Position numbers and translations under genes: made by a program | Assembly (NCBI GenBank): GCA_050952065.1 | Contig: JBMNKF010000002.1 | Location: 62,001-126,000, forward strand | Direction of reading: 5' to 3' | From: JAXGZG01 sp050952065 | Lineage (GTDB): Bacteria; Bacillota; Sulfobacillia; Fermentithermobacillales; Fermentithermobacillaceae | Length of the DNA stretch: 64,000 nucleotides | Notes under the pieces: model-generated | What the model saw: the letters and a program-made list of their open reading frames with translations, nothing else | Told to the model about the DNA's origin: nothing | The model's database searches: none | Shown here: positions 32,140 to 41,622 of the stretch, piece by piece | Numbering within the stretch: position 1 is the first letter of the stretch | How the letters are laid out: every line of letters begins with the position of its first letter

Positions 32140-33258
32140 GTGACTTTAGGTTTTTTGTATCTTCAAGACTTTCGAAACTACGCGCACCTGGAGTTGGAAA
32201 TGGCTCCCGGTGTGTCTCTGTTTTTCGGGGAGAACGCTCAAGGAAAGACGAATCTTCTGGAGGCATGTTACTATCTGTCTACTCTGTCTTCTCCCAGAGT
32301 CGAGAGAGAAGGCGATCTGGGGCTCTGGGGTTCCCAGGCCTTTTGTGTGGGCGGCAGACTGGACGGGATTGGTGAAGGCCCCGTTTATGTAAAGATCGAA
32401 ACCACGTTAAACCCGTATCTCCGAAGGCGGATTCGCGTTCAAAACGAGGCTGCAAAGAAGCCTGACCTGGTCAGAATCTTTCCGTGCGTCTACTTTTCTC
32501 CGGATGATCTATACACAGTGAAGAAGGGCTCCTCCTTTAGGCGGAAATACCTTGACTCCCTCCTGGAGAGAATCGTTCCCGGTTACGCAAAGAACCTCTC
32601 CCGGTATCAGGACGTGGTCACCAGGCGAAACGCTGTCCTTAAGAAGGCGTCTTTCGATTCTTTGTGGAAAAAGACTCTGGATGGACTTGACGAGTTGTTC
32701 CTGGATACAGGAACCTCGATCTTGGTCAGCCGGATGGCGCTCGTAGGCGATTTGGCTCGATACATCACCGAGACATACCGATTCGTTTCGTCTGAAGAAT
32801 GCCAAGTTGAGTATGCGTCGTCTTTGGGTGCGCTAGAAAACCAAGGGGATAAAGATCGGATAAATCACCTCTTTCGGTCGCGTTTGGCAGAGACCAAGAG
32901 ACTAGAAATGCAACGGGGAGTTACCCTTATCGGTCCGCACAGGGATGACCTAGTTTTCTCATTGGCTGGAAAACCTGTGAGGTATTTCGGATCTCAGGGC
33001 CAACAACGAAGTGTCGCTTTGGCCCTTCGCATGGCAGAAGCTAAACTCCTAGAACAAGCTTTTGAGAGAAAACCCGCTCTGCTTCTAGACGACGTGTTTT
33101 CCGAACTTGACGAAAACAGGAGAAACAAGGTCATTTCTTTGCGAGAATTCGGGCACCAAATTCTCCTCACTTCAACTGATCCGGTCTCGTACGGAGGTTA
33201 CGAGTTCCAGATGTATCGCGTCGCCAACAATTCCGTGGTGCCTCTGGGGCGCGCCTGA
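32140..33258 (+). CDS. recF: DNA replication and repair protein RecF
   Basis: A 372-residue SMC-like ATPase. Walker A is FFGENAQGKTNLLEACYYLS near residue 35; a signature segment is GSQGQQRSVALALRMAEA; Walker B is PALLLDDVFSELDENRR. It loads RecA at gaps with RecOR (recR is at 1702). The start is GTG 32140, three bases after the dnaN stop. Length matches the family. Confidence 0.95.
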   Translation: MTLGFLYLQDFRNYAHLELEMAPGVSLFFGENAQGKTNLLEACYYLSTLSSPRVEREGDLGLWGSQAFCVGGRLDGIGEGPVYVKIETTLNPYLRRRIRVQNEAAKKPDLVRIFPCVYFSPDDLYTVKKGSSFRRKYLDSLLERIVPGYAKNLSRYQDVVTRRNAVLKKASFDSLWKKTLDGLDELFLDTGTSILVSRMALVGDLARYITETYRFVSSEECQVEYASSLGALENQGDKDRINHLFRSRLAETKRLEMQRGVTLIGPHRDDLVFSLAGKPVRYFGSQGQQRSVALALRMAEAKLLEQAFERKPALLLDDVFSELDENRRNKVISLREFGHQILLTSTDPVSYGGYEFQMYRVANNSVVPLGRA

Positions 33259-33278
33259 TCTTGGAGGGGACTTTACTC

Positions 33279-34154
33279 ATGCCATACCCGGTCAATCTTG
33301 ATAGAATCTTGGAGAAGACCTTGGACAACATTGGGTTATTCCAGAAGGCCAGGAGGTACCAGATATTTGCCCTCTGGCCGCGGCTTGTGGGAAGACTGTC
33401 CAAGCACGCCCAGCCTAGACGCGCAGACGGCGATGTTCTGTACGTAGCCACTTCATCTTCTGTGTGGTCGCAAGAGCTTTCATATATGAGCCAAGAAATA
33501 TTGACCAAAATAAACGAAGCGTTAGGAAACCAATATTTCCGGGAAATACGTTTCTCCGAGAACCTTTGGAGGTCTACCGTCGGGAAGATGCGACCGGCAG
33601 ACGGGGTTTTGGCACATGATTTCAAGAAAAGGCTCTTGGTCTCAAGAGGACCGCGGAGTGGGCGAAGGAACGCCCCGGACCGGAAAGACTTGTACGCGGC
33701 CTTACAGTCTTTCAAAGAAGCCATGGAAGAACGCAAGAGAAGTTTACTTGCCATGGGATTCATCGCTTGCAGAGAGTGCGGTTGTCTCTATCCCACAACG
33801 AAGAAAGGGTGTCCTTTCTGCAAGACGCGCAGAGAATTCTCGGGCTACAACTGTGTAATAGCTATTCTGGAGGAGCATCCGGAGATACCCAATGATGAAG
33901 TGTGTAGAGTGTGCGGGTTGGACGACACCTGGGTTGCCGAGAGAGCAAGACACGAATTGGAGTCGAGGTGGTTAGCGATCATCGGTTCGCGTCTTGCTCG
34001 GGGCACAAGAAGAGAAGCCCGGGGCTCGGAAATCGTGGACTATCTGAAAAAGCTGGCTTCTTTGCGTTCGGGGATGAGAGCTCAGGACATGAACCAAAAA
34101 GACTTTGAAAGGGTACTGGGAAAGCGCCTTGCCATTCTTATACCAAAAGGATGA
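33279..34154 (+). CDS. DUF721/DciA-like protein with added cysteine-rich zinc-ribbon segments
   Basis: A 291-residue protein. The first 105 residues fit the DUF721 (DciA-like) KH-type fold: PVNLDRILEKTLDNIGLF, FALWPRLVGRLSKHAQPRRA, VLYVATSSSVWSQELSYMS. The rest is unusual: CRECGCLYPTTKKGCPFC forms a four-Cys zinc-ribbon motif near residues 165-182, and CRVCG follows about 45 residues later, then a basic helical tail. The recF-gyrB position is common for DUF721 proteins. DciA loads DnaB in bacteria lacking DnaC/DnaI; whether this one does so is unknown. ATG 33279 follows GGAGGGG. Confidence 0.7.
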   Translation: MPYPVNLDRILEKTLDNIGLFQKARRYQIFALWPRLVGRLSKHAQPRRADGDVLYVATSSSVWSQELSYMSQEILTKINEALGNQYFREIRFSENLWRSTVGKMRPADGVLAHDFKKRLLVSRGPRSGRRNAPDRKDLYAALQSFKEAMEERKRSLLAMGFIACRECGCLYPTTKKGCPFCKTRREFSGYNCVIAILEEHPEIPNDEVCRVCGLDDTWVAERARHELESRWLAIIGSRLARGTRREARGSEIVDYLKKLASLRSGMRAQDMNQKDFERVLGKRLAILIPKG

Positions 34155-34166
34155 TTCTGTGCGTTG

Positions 34167-34409
34167 ATGCTAGTGTACCTTGCGGGTGGCCAAGTTATCG
34201 ACGCGTCCAGCGTGATTATGGCCATAGACTGGAGCGTCGGTAAGGAATCATCCGATAACCGTGAACTTGTAGGATATGCTCGCGCTCACGGTTTCTTGGT
34301 CGAAAACGACAAAGGATTGAGTTCCAGGGTTCTAGTTGTTACTTCGGACAACGTGTACCTGTTGCCAGGGTCACTCCGAGATCTTGCGCGCAGATTGAAT
34401 CAAACGTAA
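34167..34409 (+). CDS. remB: RemB/DUF370-like extracellular matrix regulator
   Basis: An 80-residue small protein with the pattern MLVYLAGGQVIDASSVIMAI, then SSRVLVVTSDNVYLLPGSLRD, of the RemB (YaaB) family. Bacillus remB lies between recF and gyrB, which is the same place as here. RemA/B proteins act as DNA-binding matrix regulators; the Bacillus RemB role is minor. ATG 34167 and TTG 34164 are adjacent possible starts. Confidence 0.75.
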   Translation: MLVYLAGGQVIDASSVIMAIDWSVGKESSDNRELVGYARAHGFLVENDKGLSSRVLVVTSDNVYLLPGSLRDLARRLNQT

Positions 34410-34439
34410 GTTCGGCCGGGACCGCGAGGATATGCTAAG

Positions 34440-36380
34440 ATGTCTAAAGAGGTGGCTTTTTTGACGGAGAGTACCGGATTCAGAGACGAATATGATGCTA
34501 AACAGATAAAAGTGCTGGAGGGCCTGGAAGCCGTCAGGCGCCGGCCAGGCATGTATATCGGCACTACCGCCATCCAGGGGCTGCACCATTGCCTTTACGA
34601 GGTTGTCGACAACAGCGTTGATGAGGCGCTTAACGGGTTCTGCACTCGGATCAATGTCACCCTATGGAAAGATGGCACTGCTTCGGTAGAGGATAACGGC
34701 CGAGGGATTCCCATCGGCACCCATCCTCAAGTGGGCTTGCCTGCTGTCGAGGTAGCTATGACTCGGCTTCACGCCGGGTCCAAGTTTGGTGGGGGCGCCT
34801 ACAAAGTCTCCGGAGGCCTTCACGGGGTAGGAGTGTCAGCCGTTAACGCGCTTTCCAGATTCATGGAAGTTACGGTCAAGATAGACGGCGGTATATACCG
34901 GATTCGGTTCGAACGCGGAAAGACCGTGGAGCCTCTAAAGCGCATAGGCGATACTACCGAAACAGGGACCACAACCCGCTTTTTGCCTGACGATGAGATC
35001 TTTGACGAAGTTGACTTCAACTTCGATACGGTTTCCATGCGCCTTAGAGAACTTGCGTATCTCAACAAAGGATTGGAAATCAACCTTTACGACGAGAGAC
35101 ATGACAAGAGAGTCACTTACAAGTTCGACGGCGGGATAAGTGAATTTGTAGCCACCCTTAACAGGAACAAGACTGTCCTCCACAAGAACCCCATTATTGG
35201 AACGGTGACCAGGGATGATGTAGATATCGATTTCTCTTTCCAGTACAACGATGGTTACGCCGAAAACCTGTATTCTTTCGCCAATACGATTCGAACAACC
35301 GAGGGAGGAACCCACGAAGCCGGTTTCAAGGCAGCTCTTACCAGGGTCATCAACGATGCCGCCAGGAAAGCCGGAGTCTTGAAGGCCGCAGATGGCAACT
35401 TATCAGGCGAAGACATCCGCGAAGGAATAGTGGCTGTTCTGCATGTAAAGGTGAAAGACCCGCAGTTCGAAGGTCAAACCAAGACCAAACTCGGCAACTC
35501 GGAGGTTGCCGGAATCGTTCAGGCGGCCGTGACCGAGCTATTGAGCTCATATTTTGAAGACAAGATACCCCTGGTAAAGACTATTGCTCAAAAGGCTATT
35601 CTGGCCGCAAGAGCTCGAGAGGCAGCACGCCAGGCCAGGGAACTAACCAAGAGAAAAGGCGCCTTGGAAGTCACCTCTCTTCCGGGCAAACTCACCGATT
35701 GCACAACAAGAGATCCACGGGAGGCCGAACTATTCCTGGTTGAGGGAGACTCCGCCGGCGGATCGGCGAAACAGGGGAGAGACAGGCAGTTTCAAGCCAT
35801 ATTGCCACTTCGGGGCAAGATCCTGAACGTGGAGAAAGCGCGGCTGGATAAGGCCCTGGCTCACGAGGAGATACGCTCTCTCATAACTGCCATAGGTACC
35901 GGCATAAGCGAAGATTTTGATATAAGCAAAGCCAGGTATCACAAGATCATAATTATGACTGACGCCGACGTCGATGGGAGTCACATCTGTACGCTTCTTT
36001 TGACCTTCTTCTTCAGGTACATGCCGGGACTCATCGACCACGGGTTTCTGTATATCGCCCAGCCCCCCCTCTACTTGGTCAAGCGGGGGAAGAGCGAACG
36101 ATATTTCAACTCCGATGAAGAGCTGGAAGAATATCTTCGGAAGACCGGGCGTGATGGCATCACCATCCAGCGTTACAAGGGCCTGGGAGAAATGGACTAC
36201 CACCAGCTGTGGGAAACAACCATGAACCCCGAGACCAGGACGCTTCGCAGAGTCAAGGTGCAAGACGCCATGGAGGCTGACGAGATCTTCACCATCCTCA
36301 TGGGGGACAAGGTCGAACCCAGGAGAGAGTTTATCCAACAAAACGCGCACCTGGTTAAGAACCTTGACACCATAGCCTAG
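34440..36380 (+). CDS. gyrB: DNA gyrase subunit B
   Basis: A 646-residue type IIA topoisomerase subunit. The GHKL ATPase domain has LHHCLYEVVDNSVDEALNGF, VEDNGRGIPI and KVSGGLHGVGVSAVNALS; the Toprim domain has LFLVEGDSAGGSAKQGRDR and IIMTDADVDGSHICTLLL; the C-terminal end is GDKVEPRREFIQQNAHLVKN. It supercoils DNA with GyrA, encoded 11 bases downstream. Length is typical for Gram-positive GyrB. ATG 34440 is not preceded by a strong ribosome site and TTG/GTG alternatives nearby are less likely. Confidence 0.98.
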   Translation: MSKEVAFLTESTGFRDEYDAKQIKVLEGLEAVRRRPGMYIGTTAIQGLHHCLYEVVDNSVDEALNGFCTRINVTLWKDGTASVEDNGRGIPIGTHPQVGLPAVEVAMTRLHAGSKFGGGAYKVSGGLHGVGVSAVNALSRFMEVTVKIDGGIYRIRFERGKTVEPLKRIGDTTETGTTTRFLPDDEIFDEVDFNFDTVSMRLRELAYLNKGLEINLYDERHDKRVTYKFDGGISEFVATLNRNKTVLHKNPIIGTVTRDDVDIDFSFQYNDGYAENLYSFANTIRTTEGGTHEAGFKAALTRVINDAARKAGVLKAADGNLSGEDIREGIVAVLHVKVKDPQFEGQTKTKLGNSEVAGIVQAAVTELLSSYFEDKIPLVKTIAQKAILAARAREAARQARELTKRKGALEVTSLPGKLTDCTTRDPREAELFLVEGDSAGGSAKQGRDRQFQAILPLRGKILNVEKARLDKALAHEEIRSLITAIGTGISEDFDISKARYHKIIIMTDADVDGSHICTLLLTFFFRYMPGLIDHGFLYIAQPPLYLVKRGKSERYFNSDEELEEYLRKTGRDGITIQRYKGLGEMDYHQLWETTMNPETRTLRRVKVQDAMEADEIFTILMGDKVEPRREFIQQNAHLVKNLDTIA

Positions 36381-36391
36381 GAGGACCTCAC

Positions 36392-38821
36392 ATGGACAAA
36401 GATACGGGAACAGTCATAGCCACACTGATAGAAGACGAGATGAAGCGTTCGTACATGGACTATTCCATGAGCGTGATAGTGAGTCGCGCCTTGCCTGATG
36501 TCCGGGACGGGTTGAAACCGGTTCAACGCAGGATCATCTACGCCATGGACGAACTGGCTTTGAGGCATGACAGACCTCACAAGAAATCCGCGAGGATAGT
36601 TGGGGAAACCATGGGCAAGTATCACCCCCATGGTGAAAGTGCTATTTATGATGCTCTAGTGAGGTTGGCCCAGCCTTTCAACATGCGGTACCCCTTGGTG
36701 GATGGGCACGGCAACTTCGGTTCTGTGGACGGAGACCCCGCGGCTGCCCAACGTTACACCGAAGCCAGGCTCACCAGCATTGCCGAAGAACTCCTGGTTG
36801 ATATAGACAAAGAGACTGTAGACTGGTTGCCCAACTTCGACGAGAGCCTCAAGGAACCTGCGGTCCTTCCCGCAAGGATACCCAACCTTCTGATAAACGG
36901 GTCCGCGGGAATCGCTGTAGGCATGGCCACCAATATTCCTCCTCATAATCTGGGCGAGGTTGTGGACGCCTTGGAGGCTCTTATAGACAACCCAGACCTT
37001 ACTTCACAGGAACTACTAGAGTACATACAGGGGCCCGACTTCCCTACGGCCGGCCTTATAGTGGGCACTGAAGCAATCCGGTCCCTCTACAATACCGGCC
37101 GGGGGATCATGACCTTGCGGGCTAAGACCCGGATAGAGAGGGAGAAGAACGGCAGAGAAGTCATTTACGTAGATGAGCTTCCTTATCAGGTCAACAAAGC
37201 GAAGCTGATAGAGTCCATCGCCAATCTCGTTAGGGATAAGAAGATCCAGGGGATCACCGACCTTAGAGACGAGAGTGACAAGAAAGAAGGACTGCGCGTT
37301 GTCATAGAGGTGCGCAGGGATGTAGAGGCGAAGGTAGTTCTCAACCAACTCTTCAAACACACAGCCCTGCAGACTAGTTTCGGAGGAATAATGCTGGCTC
37401 TGGTCGATGGCCAGCCTCAGGTCCTAGAGCTCAAAGCCATGCTCTGGCACTACCTCATGCACCGTAAGGATGTGGTCACGCGCAGGACTGTATACGAACT
37501 GGGAAAAGCTGAGGCGCGCGCTCACATTTTGGCCGGGTTGGTCATAGCCCTAGACAATCTGGATGAGGCTATCAGCATTATCAGATCCTCCGCTAACGGG
37601 AAGATGGCCTCGGAGAGACTTATGGCAAGATTCGGACTGGACGAAGTTCAGGCCAAAGCCATCTTGGATATGCGTCTCGAGCGCTTGACCGGGCTGGAAC
37701 GGGACAAGATCGTGGAAGAGCGGGTGGCCCTTCTCAAGGAGATTGAATACTTAAGAGCGGTTCTCTCTTCCGAGAAGATGGTGATGGGAATCATCAAGAA
37801 GGAACTTAAGGATGTCCACAAAGCTTACGCTGATCCACGCAGGACTCAGATCATCGAGGCAGTAGACGAGATATCGGATCTTGAGCTCATCCACGAAGAA
37901 GAGGTAACGGTGCTTCTTACCAGGATGGGGTACATCAAGAGAATGCCCCTTTCGGCTTATCGGTCCCAGCGCAGAGGCGGAATAGGTACCACCGCGATCC
38001 AGACCCGTGATGAGGACAGTGTGGATAAAGTTCTTAATGCTACCACCAGGGAGTTGCTTCTCCTGTTTACTACCCAAGGCAAGGCTTACTGGCTCAGAGT
38101 GTACGACATACCTGAAGCGGGTAGGCAGGCTAAAGGTTATCTCGTCTCCCGACTTGTGCAGTTGGCCGAGGATGAACGGGTGACTGCCCTAATCCGGATT
38201 AAGCCGGATGCCCAAGCCGGAGAAGACCTGTTCTTTGTGACCAGGAACGGAGTGTGCAAGAGGACTCCCGTTTCGGAGTTTTCTACGGTGAGGAGATCGG
38301 GGCTCAAGGCCATCAACCTGCGGGAAGGCGATGCCCTCATTCAGGTCAGAGAGGTTACATCTGACGACGAATTCCTCATGGCCAGCTCGTCAGGAAGGAC
38401 CTTGCGGATGCGGGTCGGAGATGTGAGGCCAATGGGTCGAGAAGCAAGCGGCGTCATCGGAATGCGTTTGTCTGAAGGGGACTACATCGTAGGGGCTGAC
38501 AGCACTTATTCCGGAAGGCTGGTGCTACTAGTCAGTCTAATGGGGTACGGAAAGATGACGCCTGTAGAGGAGTTCCCTCTGCATCGGAGGGGAGGGCGTG
38601 GCGTAGTGGGACTTAAGGTTAGCGACAAGAGCGGTCCCTTGGCGGTTATGCGGGTTGTGGACTCCGAAGGCGAAATCTTGCTGCTAACGGCAGAGGGGAT
38701 AGCCATCAGAACACCCTTGTCAGAGGTCAAGGTTCTACACCGCGCCACCCTTGGGGTAAGACTCATGCGCATCGAACCTCCCGATAGGTTGGCGACTTGC
38801 AGCATATTTGAAGGCGAATGA
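36392..38821 (+). CDS. gyrA: DNA gyrase subunit A
   Basis: An 809-residue subunit with the catalytic tyrosine in AAQRYTEARLT near residue 125, the QRRIIYAM and GKYHPHGESAIYDAL segments, and a C-terminal beta-pinwheel with the GyrA box RSQRRGGIGTT near 530, which separates gyrase from topoisomerase IV. No large insertion is seen. Start ATG 36392 follows GGAGG. Its stop overlaps the archease ATG as ATGA, so the two are translationally coupled. Confidence 0.98.
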   Translation: MDKDTGTVIATLIEDEMKRSYMDYSMSVIVSRALPDVRDGLKPVQRRIIYAMDELALRHDRPHKKSARIVGETMGKYHPHGESAIYDALVRLAQPFNMRYPLVDGHGNFGSVDGDPAAAQRYTEARLTSIAEELLVDIDKETVDWLPNFDESLKEPAVLPARIPNLLINGSAGIAVGMATNIPPHNLGEVVDALEALIDNPDLTSQELLEYIQGPDFPTAGLIVGTEAIRSLYNTGRGIMTLRAKTRIEREKNGREVIYVDELPYQVNKAKLIESIANLVRDKKIQGITDLRDESDKKEGLRVVIEVRRDVEAKVVLNQLFKHTALQTSFGGIMLALVDGQPQVLELKAMLWHYLMHRKDVVTRRTVYELGKAEARAHILAGLVIALDNLDEAISIIRSSANGKMASERLMARFGLDEVQAKAILDMRLERLTGLERDKIVEERVALLKEIEYLRAVLSSEKMVMGIIKKELKDVHKAYADPRRTQIIEAVDEISDLELIHEEEVTVLLTRMGYIKRMPLSAYRSQRRGGIGTTAIQTRDEDSVDKVLNATTRELLLLFTTQGKAYWLRVYDIPEAGRQAKGYLVSRLVQLAEDERVTALIRIKPDAQAGEDLFFVTRNGVCKRTPVSEFSTVRRSGLKAINLREGDALIQVREVTSDDEFLMASSSGRTLRMRVGDVRPMGREASGVIGMRLSEGDYIVGADSTYSGRLVLLVSLMGYGKMTPVEEFPLHRRGGRGVVGLKVSDKSGPLAVMRVVDSEGEILLLTAEGIAIRTPLSEVKVLHRATLGVRLMRIEPPDRLATCSIFEGE

Positions 38822-39279
38822 CACCCTTGAAACCTGTGGGCGGCTTTGAGTTCCTCGAACATATTTCGGACATAAGGATAAGGGCTTGGGGAGATAACCT
38901 GGACGAGACGCTCGCTCAAGTCAGTCGGGCCCTATGGTGTCTCGTTGTGGATCCAAGCGATGTCTTGGCCGATATGGACTTCGTGGTCGCGGTGACAGCG
39001 CAGGATCGAGAAGAATTGGTAGTAAACATACTCAACGAACAGATTTCACTCATGGACTCCCAAGGCATCATCGCCAAGGAAGTCCTTTCTGTCACGACAT
39101 CATCCATTGAGGATTCTGGGGTTGGGGTATCTGCTGCAGGCGGGATTGGGGCGGAAGTGACCCTTCGGGGTTGCAGAGCTTCTTGTGTGGCTGCCCCACT
39201 ATCACGATATCCCAAGGCTGCAACATACCACGATCTGATCGCGACCGACAGGGAGATAGTCGTCACACTGGACATCTAA
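38818..39279 (+). CDS. Archease family protein
   Basis: A 153-residue protein with the archease fold pattern: GGFEFLEHISDIRIRAWGDN at the start, ELVVNILNEQISLMDSQG, and near the end YPKAATYHDLIATDREIVVTLDI. Archease activates RtcB RNA ligase by aiding guanylylation, and rtcB follows 18 bases downstream. The start overlaps gyrA by four bases (ATGA). The acidic metal-binding Asp residues (DISD-like) are present in the N-terminal HISDIRIRA segment. The pairing makes the call strong. Confidence 0.88.
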   Translation: MTPLKPVGGFEFLEHISDIRIRAWGDNLDETLAQVSRALWCLVVDPSDVLADMDFVVAVTAQDREELVVNILNEQISLMDSQGIIAKEVLSVTTSSIEDSGVGVSAAGGIGAEVTLRGCRASCVAAPLSRYPKAATYHDLIATDREIVVTLDI

Positions 39280-39297
39280 TGCTGGAGGGGATGCCTC

Positions 39298-40752
39298 GTG
39301 TCTCGCGATAGCCATTTGCCTGGCTTACTCAGTGGGGGCGATTGTCACTACGTCATTCCCCGTGAAGGACCAATGCTGGTTCCCGGCAGGATATTTGGCC
39401 ATCCCGACATACTTCGGGAACAACTAGGGTCAAAAGCGCTTCAGCAAGTCAAGAACGTTGCTTGCCTGCCCGGCATTATTGAGGCTTCCATGGCTATGCC
39501 CGATATTCACGAAGGCTACGGGTTTCCCATCGGTGGGGTTGCGGCCATGGATTTCAGCCGTGGTGTAATAACTCCCGGAGGCATCGGATACGACATCAAC
39601 TGCGGCGTAAGGATTATGGTTACCCAGCTCAACAGAGAGGAAATAGACGGGAAGATAGAGGCCCTGGTAGACTCCCTTTTCAGACGCATTCCAGCGGGCG
39701 TTGGCAGAGAAGGCCCTATAAAGTTGAATCGCCGCCAGATCGACGAGGTATTTACCAAGGGGGCGGCGTGGGCCGTGGAGCAGGGGTATGGATACCAAGA
39801 GGACCTCCTTCGCTGCGAGGAAAATGGAGCTATTGAGGGCGCGGACCCTTCGGCCGTATCTGAGCGGGCTTTTCAACGCGGTAGGGGGGAACTGGGGACG
39901 CTCGGGTCGGGCAACCACTTTGTGGAGGTCGGATATGTGGAACGCATCTATGATCAACCTGCAGCGTCGGCTTACGGCCTCTGGCCCGATCAGGTGGTCA
40001 TATGGGTTCACTCGGGTTCTCGCGGGCTGGGCCACCAGGTCTGCTCAGACTACATTGGGGTGATGCGCCGCGCGGCCCAAAAATACGGAACGGTTCAGCC
40101 CGACAGGCAATTGGATTCGGCGCCTATCACCTCGCCGGAAGGACAAAAATACTACAGTGCGATGGCTGCCGCGTCCAATTACGCTTGGGCTAACCGCCAG
40201 ATCCTTTCTCACTATGCACGGGAAGCTGTCGGAGAAGTGCTCGGGAAAAGGGCCTGCCGGCTGGGGCTCAATCTAATCTACGATGTTGCCCACAACATAG
40301 GCAAAATAGAGGAGCACACTATCGACGGCGTTAGGCGAAGAGTCCTGGTGCATCGAAAAGGTGCCACTCGCGCCTTTGGCCCGGGTTCTATGGGCATTCC
40401 AGATGAATACCGCGCAGTGGGACAGCCTGTTCTCGTACCCGGAGATATGGGGAGAGCATCGTGGGTATTGGCGGGTACGGAGTCGCCGTCTGCCTTGTCA
40501 TTTTGTTCAGCCTGTCATGGCGCCGGGCGTGCCATGTCACGAAGATCGGCCAAACAAACGGTATCAGTGGATGCTTTGAAACGGAATCTTCTTTCCATGG
40601 GCGTAGTGGTCAGGTCTACCACGGTTAAGGGGCTAGTGGAAGAGGCACCGTCGGCGTACAAGGATGTTGACTACGTGGTAGATTCTACGGTTAGGGCGGG
40701 ACTGGGACGCAAGGTGGCCAGATTACGACCTCTTGGGGTCATCAAAGGTTAG
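39298..40752 (+). CDS. rtcB: RtcB RNA ligase (3'-phosphate/5'-hydroxyl splicing)
   Basis: A 484-residue RtcB. Landmarks are DIHEGYGFPIGGVAAM near residue 65, GGIGYDINCGVRIM near 95 (metal site), LGSGNHFVEV, VHSGSRGLGHQVCSDY, and the His motif SACHGAGRAMSRRSA near 405. It joins RNA 2',3'-cyclic phosphate or 3'-phosphate ends to 5'-OH, using GTP and Mn. Start is GTG 39298 after GGAGGGGATGCCTC. Downstream of archease and coupled to gyrA it may serve tRNA/rRNA repair; the physiological substrate is unknown. Confidence 0.95.
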   Translation: MSRDSHLPGLLSGGDCHYVIPREGPMLVPGRIFGHPDILREQLGSKALQQVKNVACLPGIIEASMAMPDIHEGYGFPIGGVAAMDFSRGVITPGGIGYDINCGVRIMVTQLNREEIDGKIEALVDSLFRRIPAGVGREGPIKLNRRQIDEVFTKGAAWAVEQGYGYQEDLLRCEENGAIEGADPSAVSERAFQRGRGELGTLGSGNHFVEVGYVERIYDQPAASAYGLWPDQVVIWVHSGSRGLGHQVCSDYIGVMRRAAQKYGTVQPDRQLDSAPITSPEGQKYYSAMAAASNYAWANRQILSHYAREAVGEVLGKRACRLGLNLIYDVAHNIGKIEEHTIDGVRRRVLVHRKGATRAFGPGSMGIPDEYRAVGQPVLVPGDMGRASWVLAGTESPSALSFCSACHGAGRAMSRRSAKQTVSVDALKRNLLSMGVVVRSTTVKGLVEEAPSAYKDVDYVVDSTVRAGLGRKVARLRPLGVIKG

Positions 40753-40806
40753 TTGAAAGCCAGAATCTTAGGTAAAAGGGGGGAAGCCGCATTTGGCGGC
40801 GTCACC

Positions 40807-41607
40807 GTGAACGAGAGAGCGAGCATCGCCGTGATAGGTGGTACCGGATTCTACAGGTTCCTGGACAACGTCACTGAGGTAAAGGTAGACACACCTTTTG
40901 GACCGCCCAGCGATCTCATCTCTCTGGGAACGCTAGGCGGAGTTCCGGTAGCTTTCCTGCCCAGGCACGGCAGATATCACCAATTTCCGCCTCATGCCGT
41001 GAATTATAGGGCCAATATTTGGGCTCTCAAGAAACTGGGAGTCACCAGAGTCTTGGGGCCCTGCGCAGCGGGAAGTTTACAGCCTGAGGTTGAACCGGGG
41101 GATTTTGTCATTTGCGACCAGTTCGTTGACAGGACTACCGGGCGCAAGGACACCTATTACGACGGCCCCAGGGCAATTCACATAAGCTCTGCTGAACCAT
41201 ATTGCCCGGAAATGCGCCGGGTCGCCCTGGAGGCTGCCCAAGAGTTGGGCGTTACTTGCCACGGCGATGGGACAATGGTTGTGATACAGGGTCCCAGGTT
41301 TTCCACCAGGGCCGAATCCAGGTGGTTTTCTGCTCAAGGATGGAAAGTCATCAATATGACAGGCTATCCTGAGGTGATATTGGCCAGAGAGCTTGGCATG
41401 TGCTATCTCAATGTATCCCTCATAACTGACTACGATGCGGGCGTAGAGGGGAGACCGGATGTCCGACCCGTTACTCAAGACGAAGTGGTGAGGGTGTTTA
41501 CAGAACACAACGAAGTACTGAAGAAGTTGATGGTCAGGATCATAGAGATGACTCCAAGAGAAAGGACTTGTTCCTGTGAGGAGGAACTGAAGAAGGCCAC
41601 GCCTTAG
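40807..41607 (+). CDS. mtnP: S-methyl-5'-thioadenosine phosphorylase
   Basis: A 266-residue nucleoside phosphorylase of the MtnP/Mtap type with AVIGGTGFYRFL at the start, LPRHGRYHQFPPHAVNYRAN near residue 55, NMTGYPEVILARELGM, and SLITDYDAGVEG. It splits 5'-methylthioadenosine to adenine and methylthioribose-1-phosphate, the substrate of the next gene mtnA. The open frame reaches TTG 40753 just after rtcB. GTG 40807 with GGCGG upstream gives the usual family start, but the ribosome site is weak. Confidence 0.9.
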   Translation: MNERASIAVIGGTGFYRFLDNVTEVKVDTPFGPPSDLISLGTLGGVPVAFLPRHGRYHQFPPHAVNYRANIWALKKLGVTRVLGPCAAGSLQPEVEPGDFVICDQFVDRTTGRKDTYYDGPRAIHISSAEPYCPEMRRVALEAAQELGVTCHGDGTMVVIQGPRFSTRAESRWFSAQGWKVINMTGYPEVILARELGMCYLNVSLITDYDAGVEGRPDVRPVTQDEVVRVFTEHNEVLKKLMVRIIEMTPRERTCSCEEELKKATP

Positions 41608-41622
41608 GATGAGGTGAACTGC

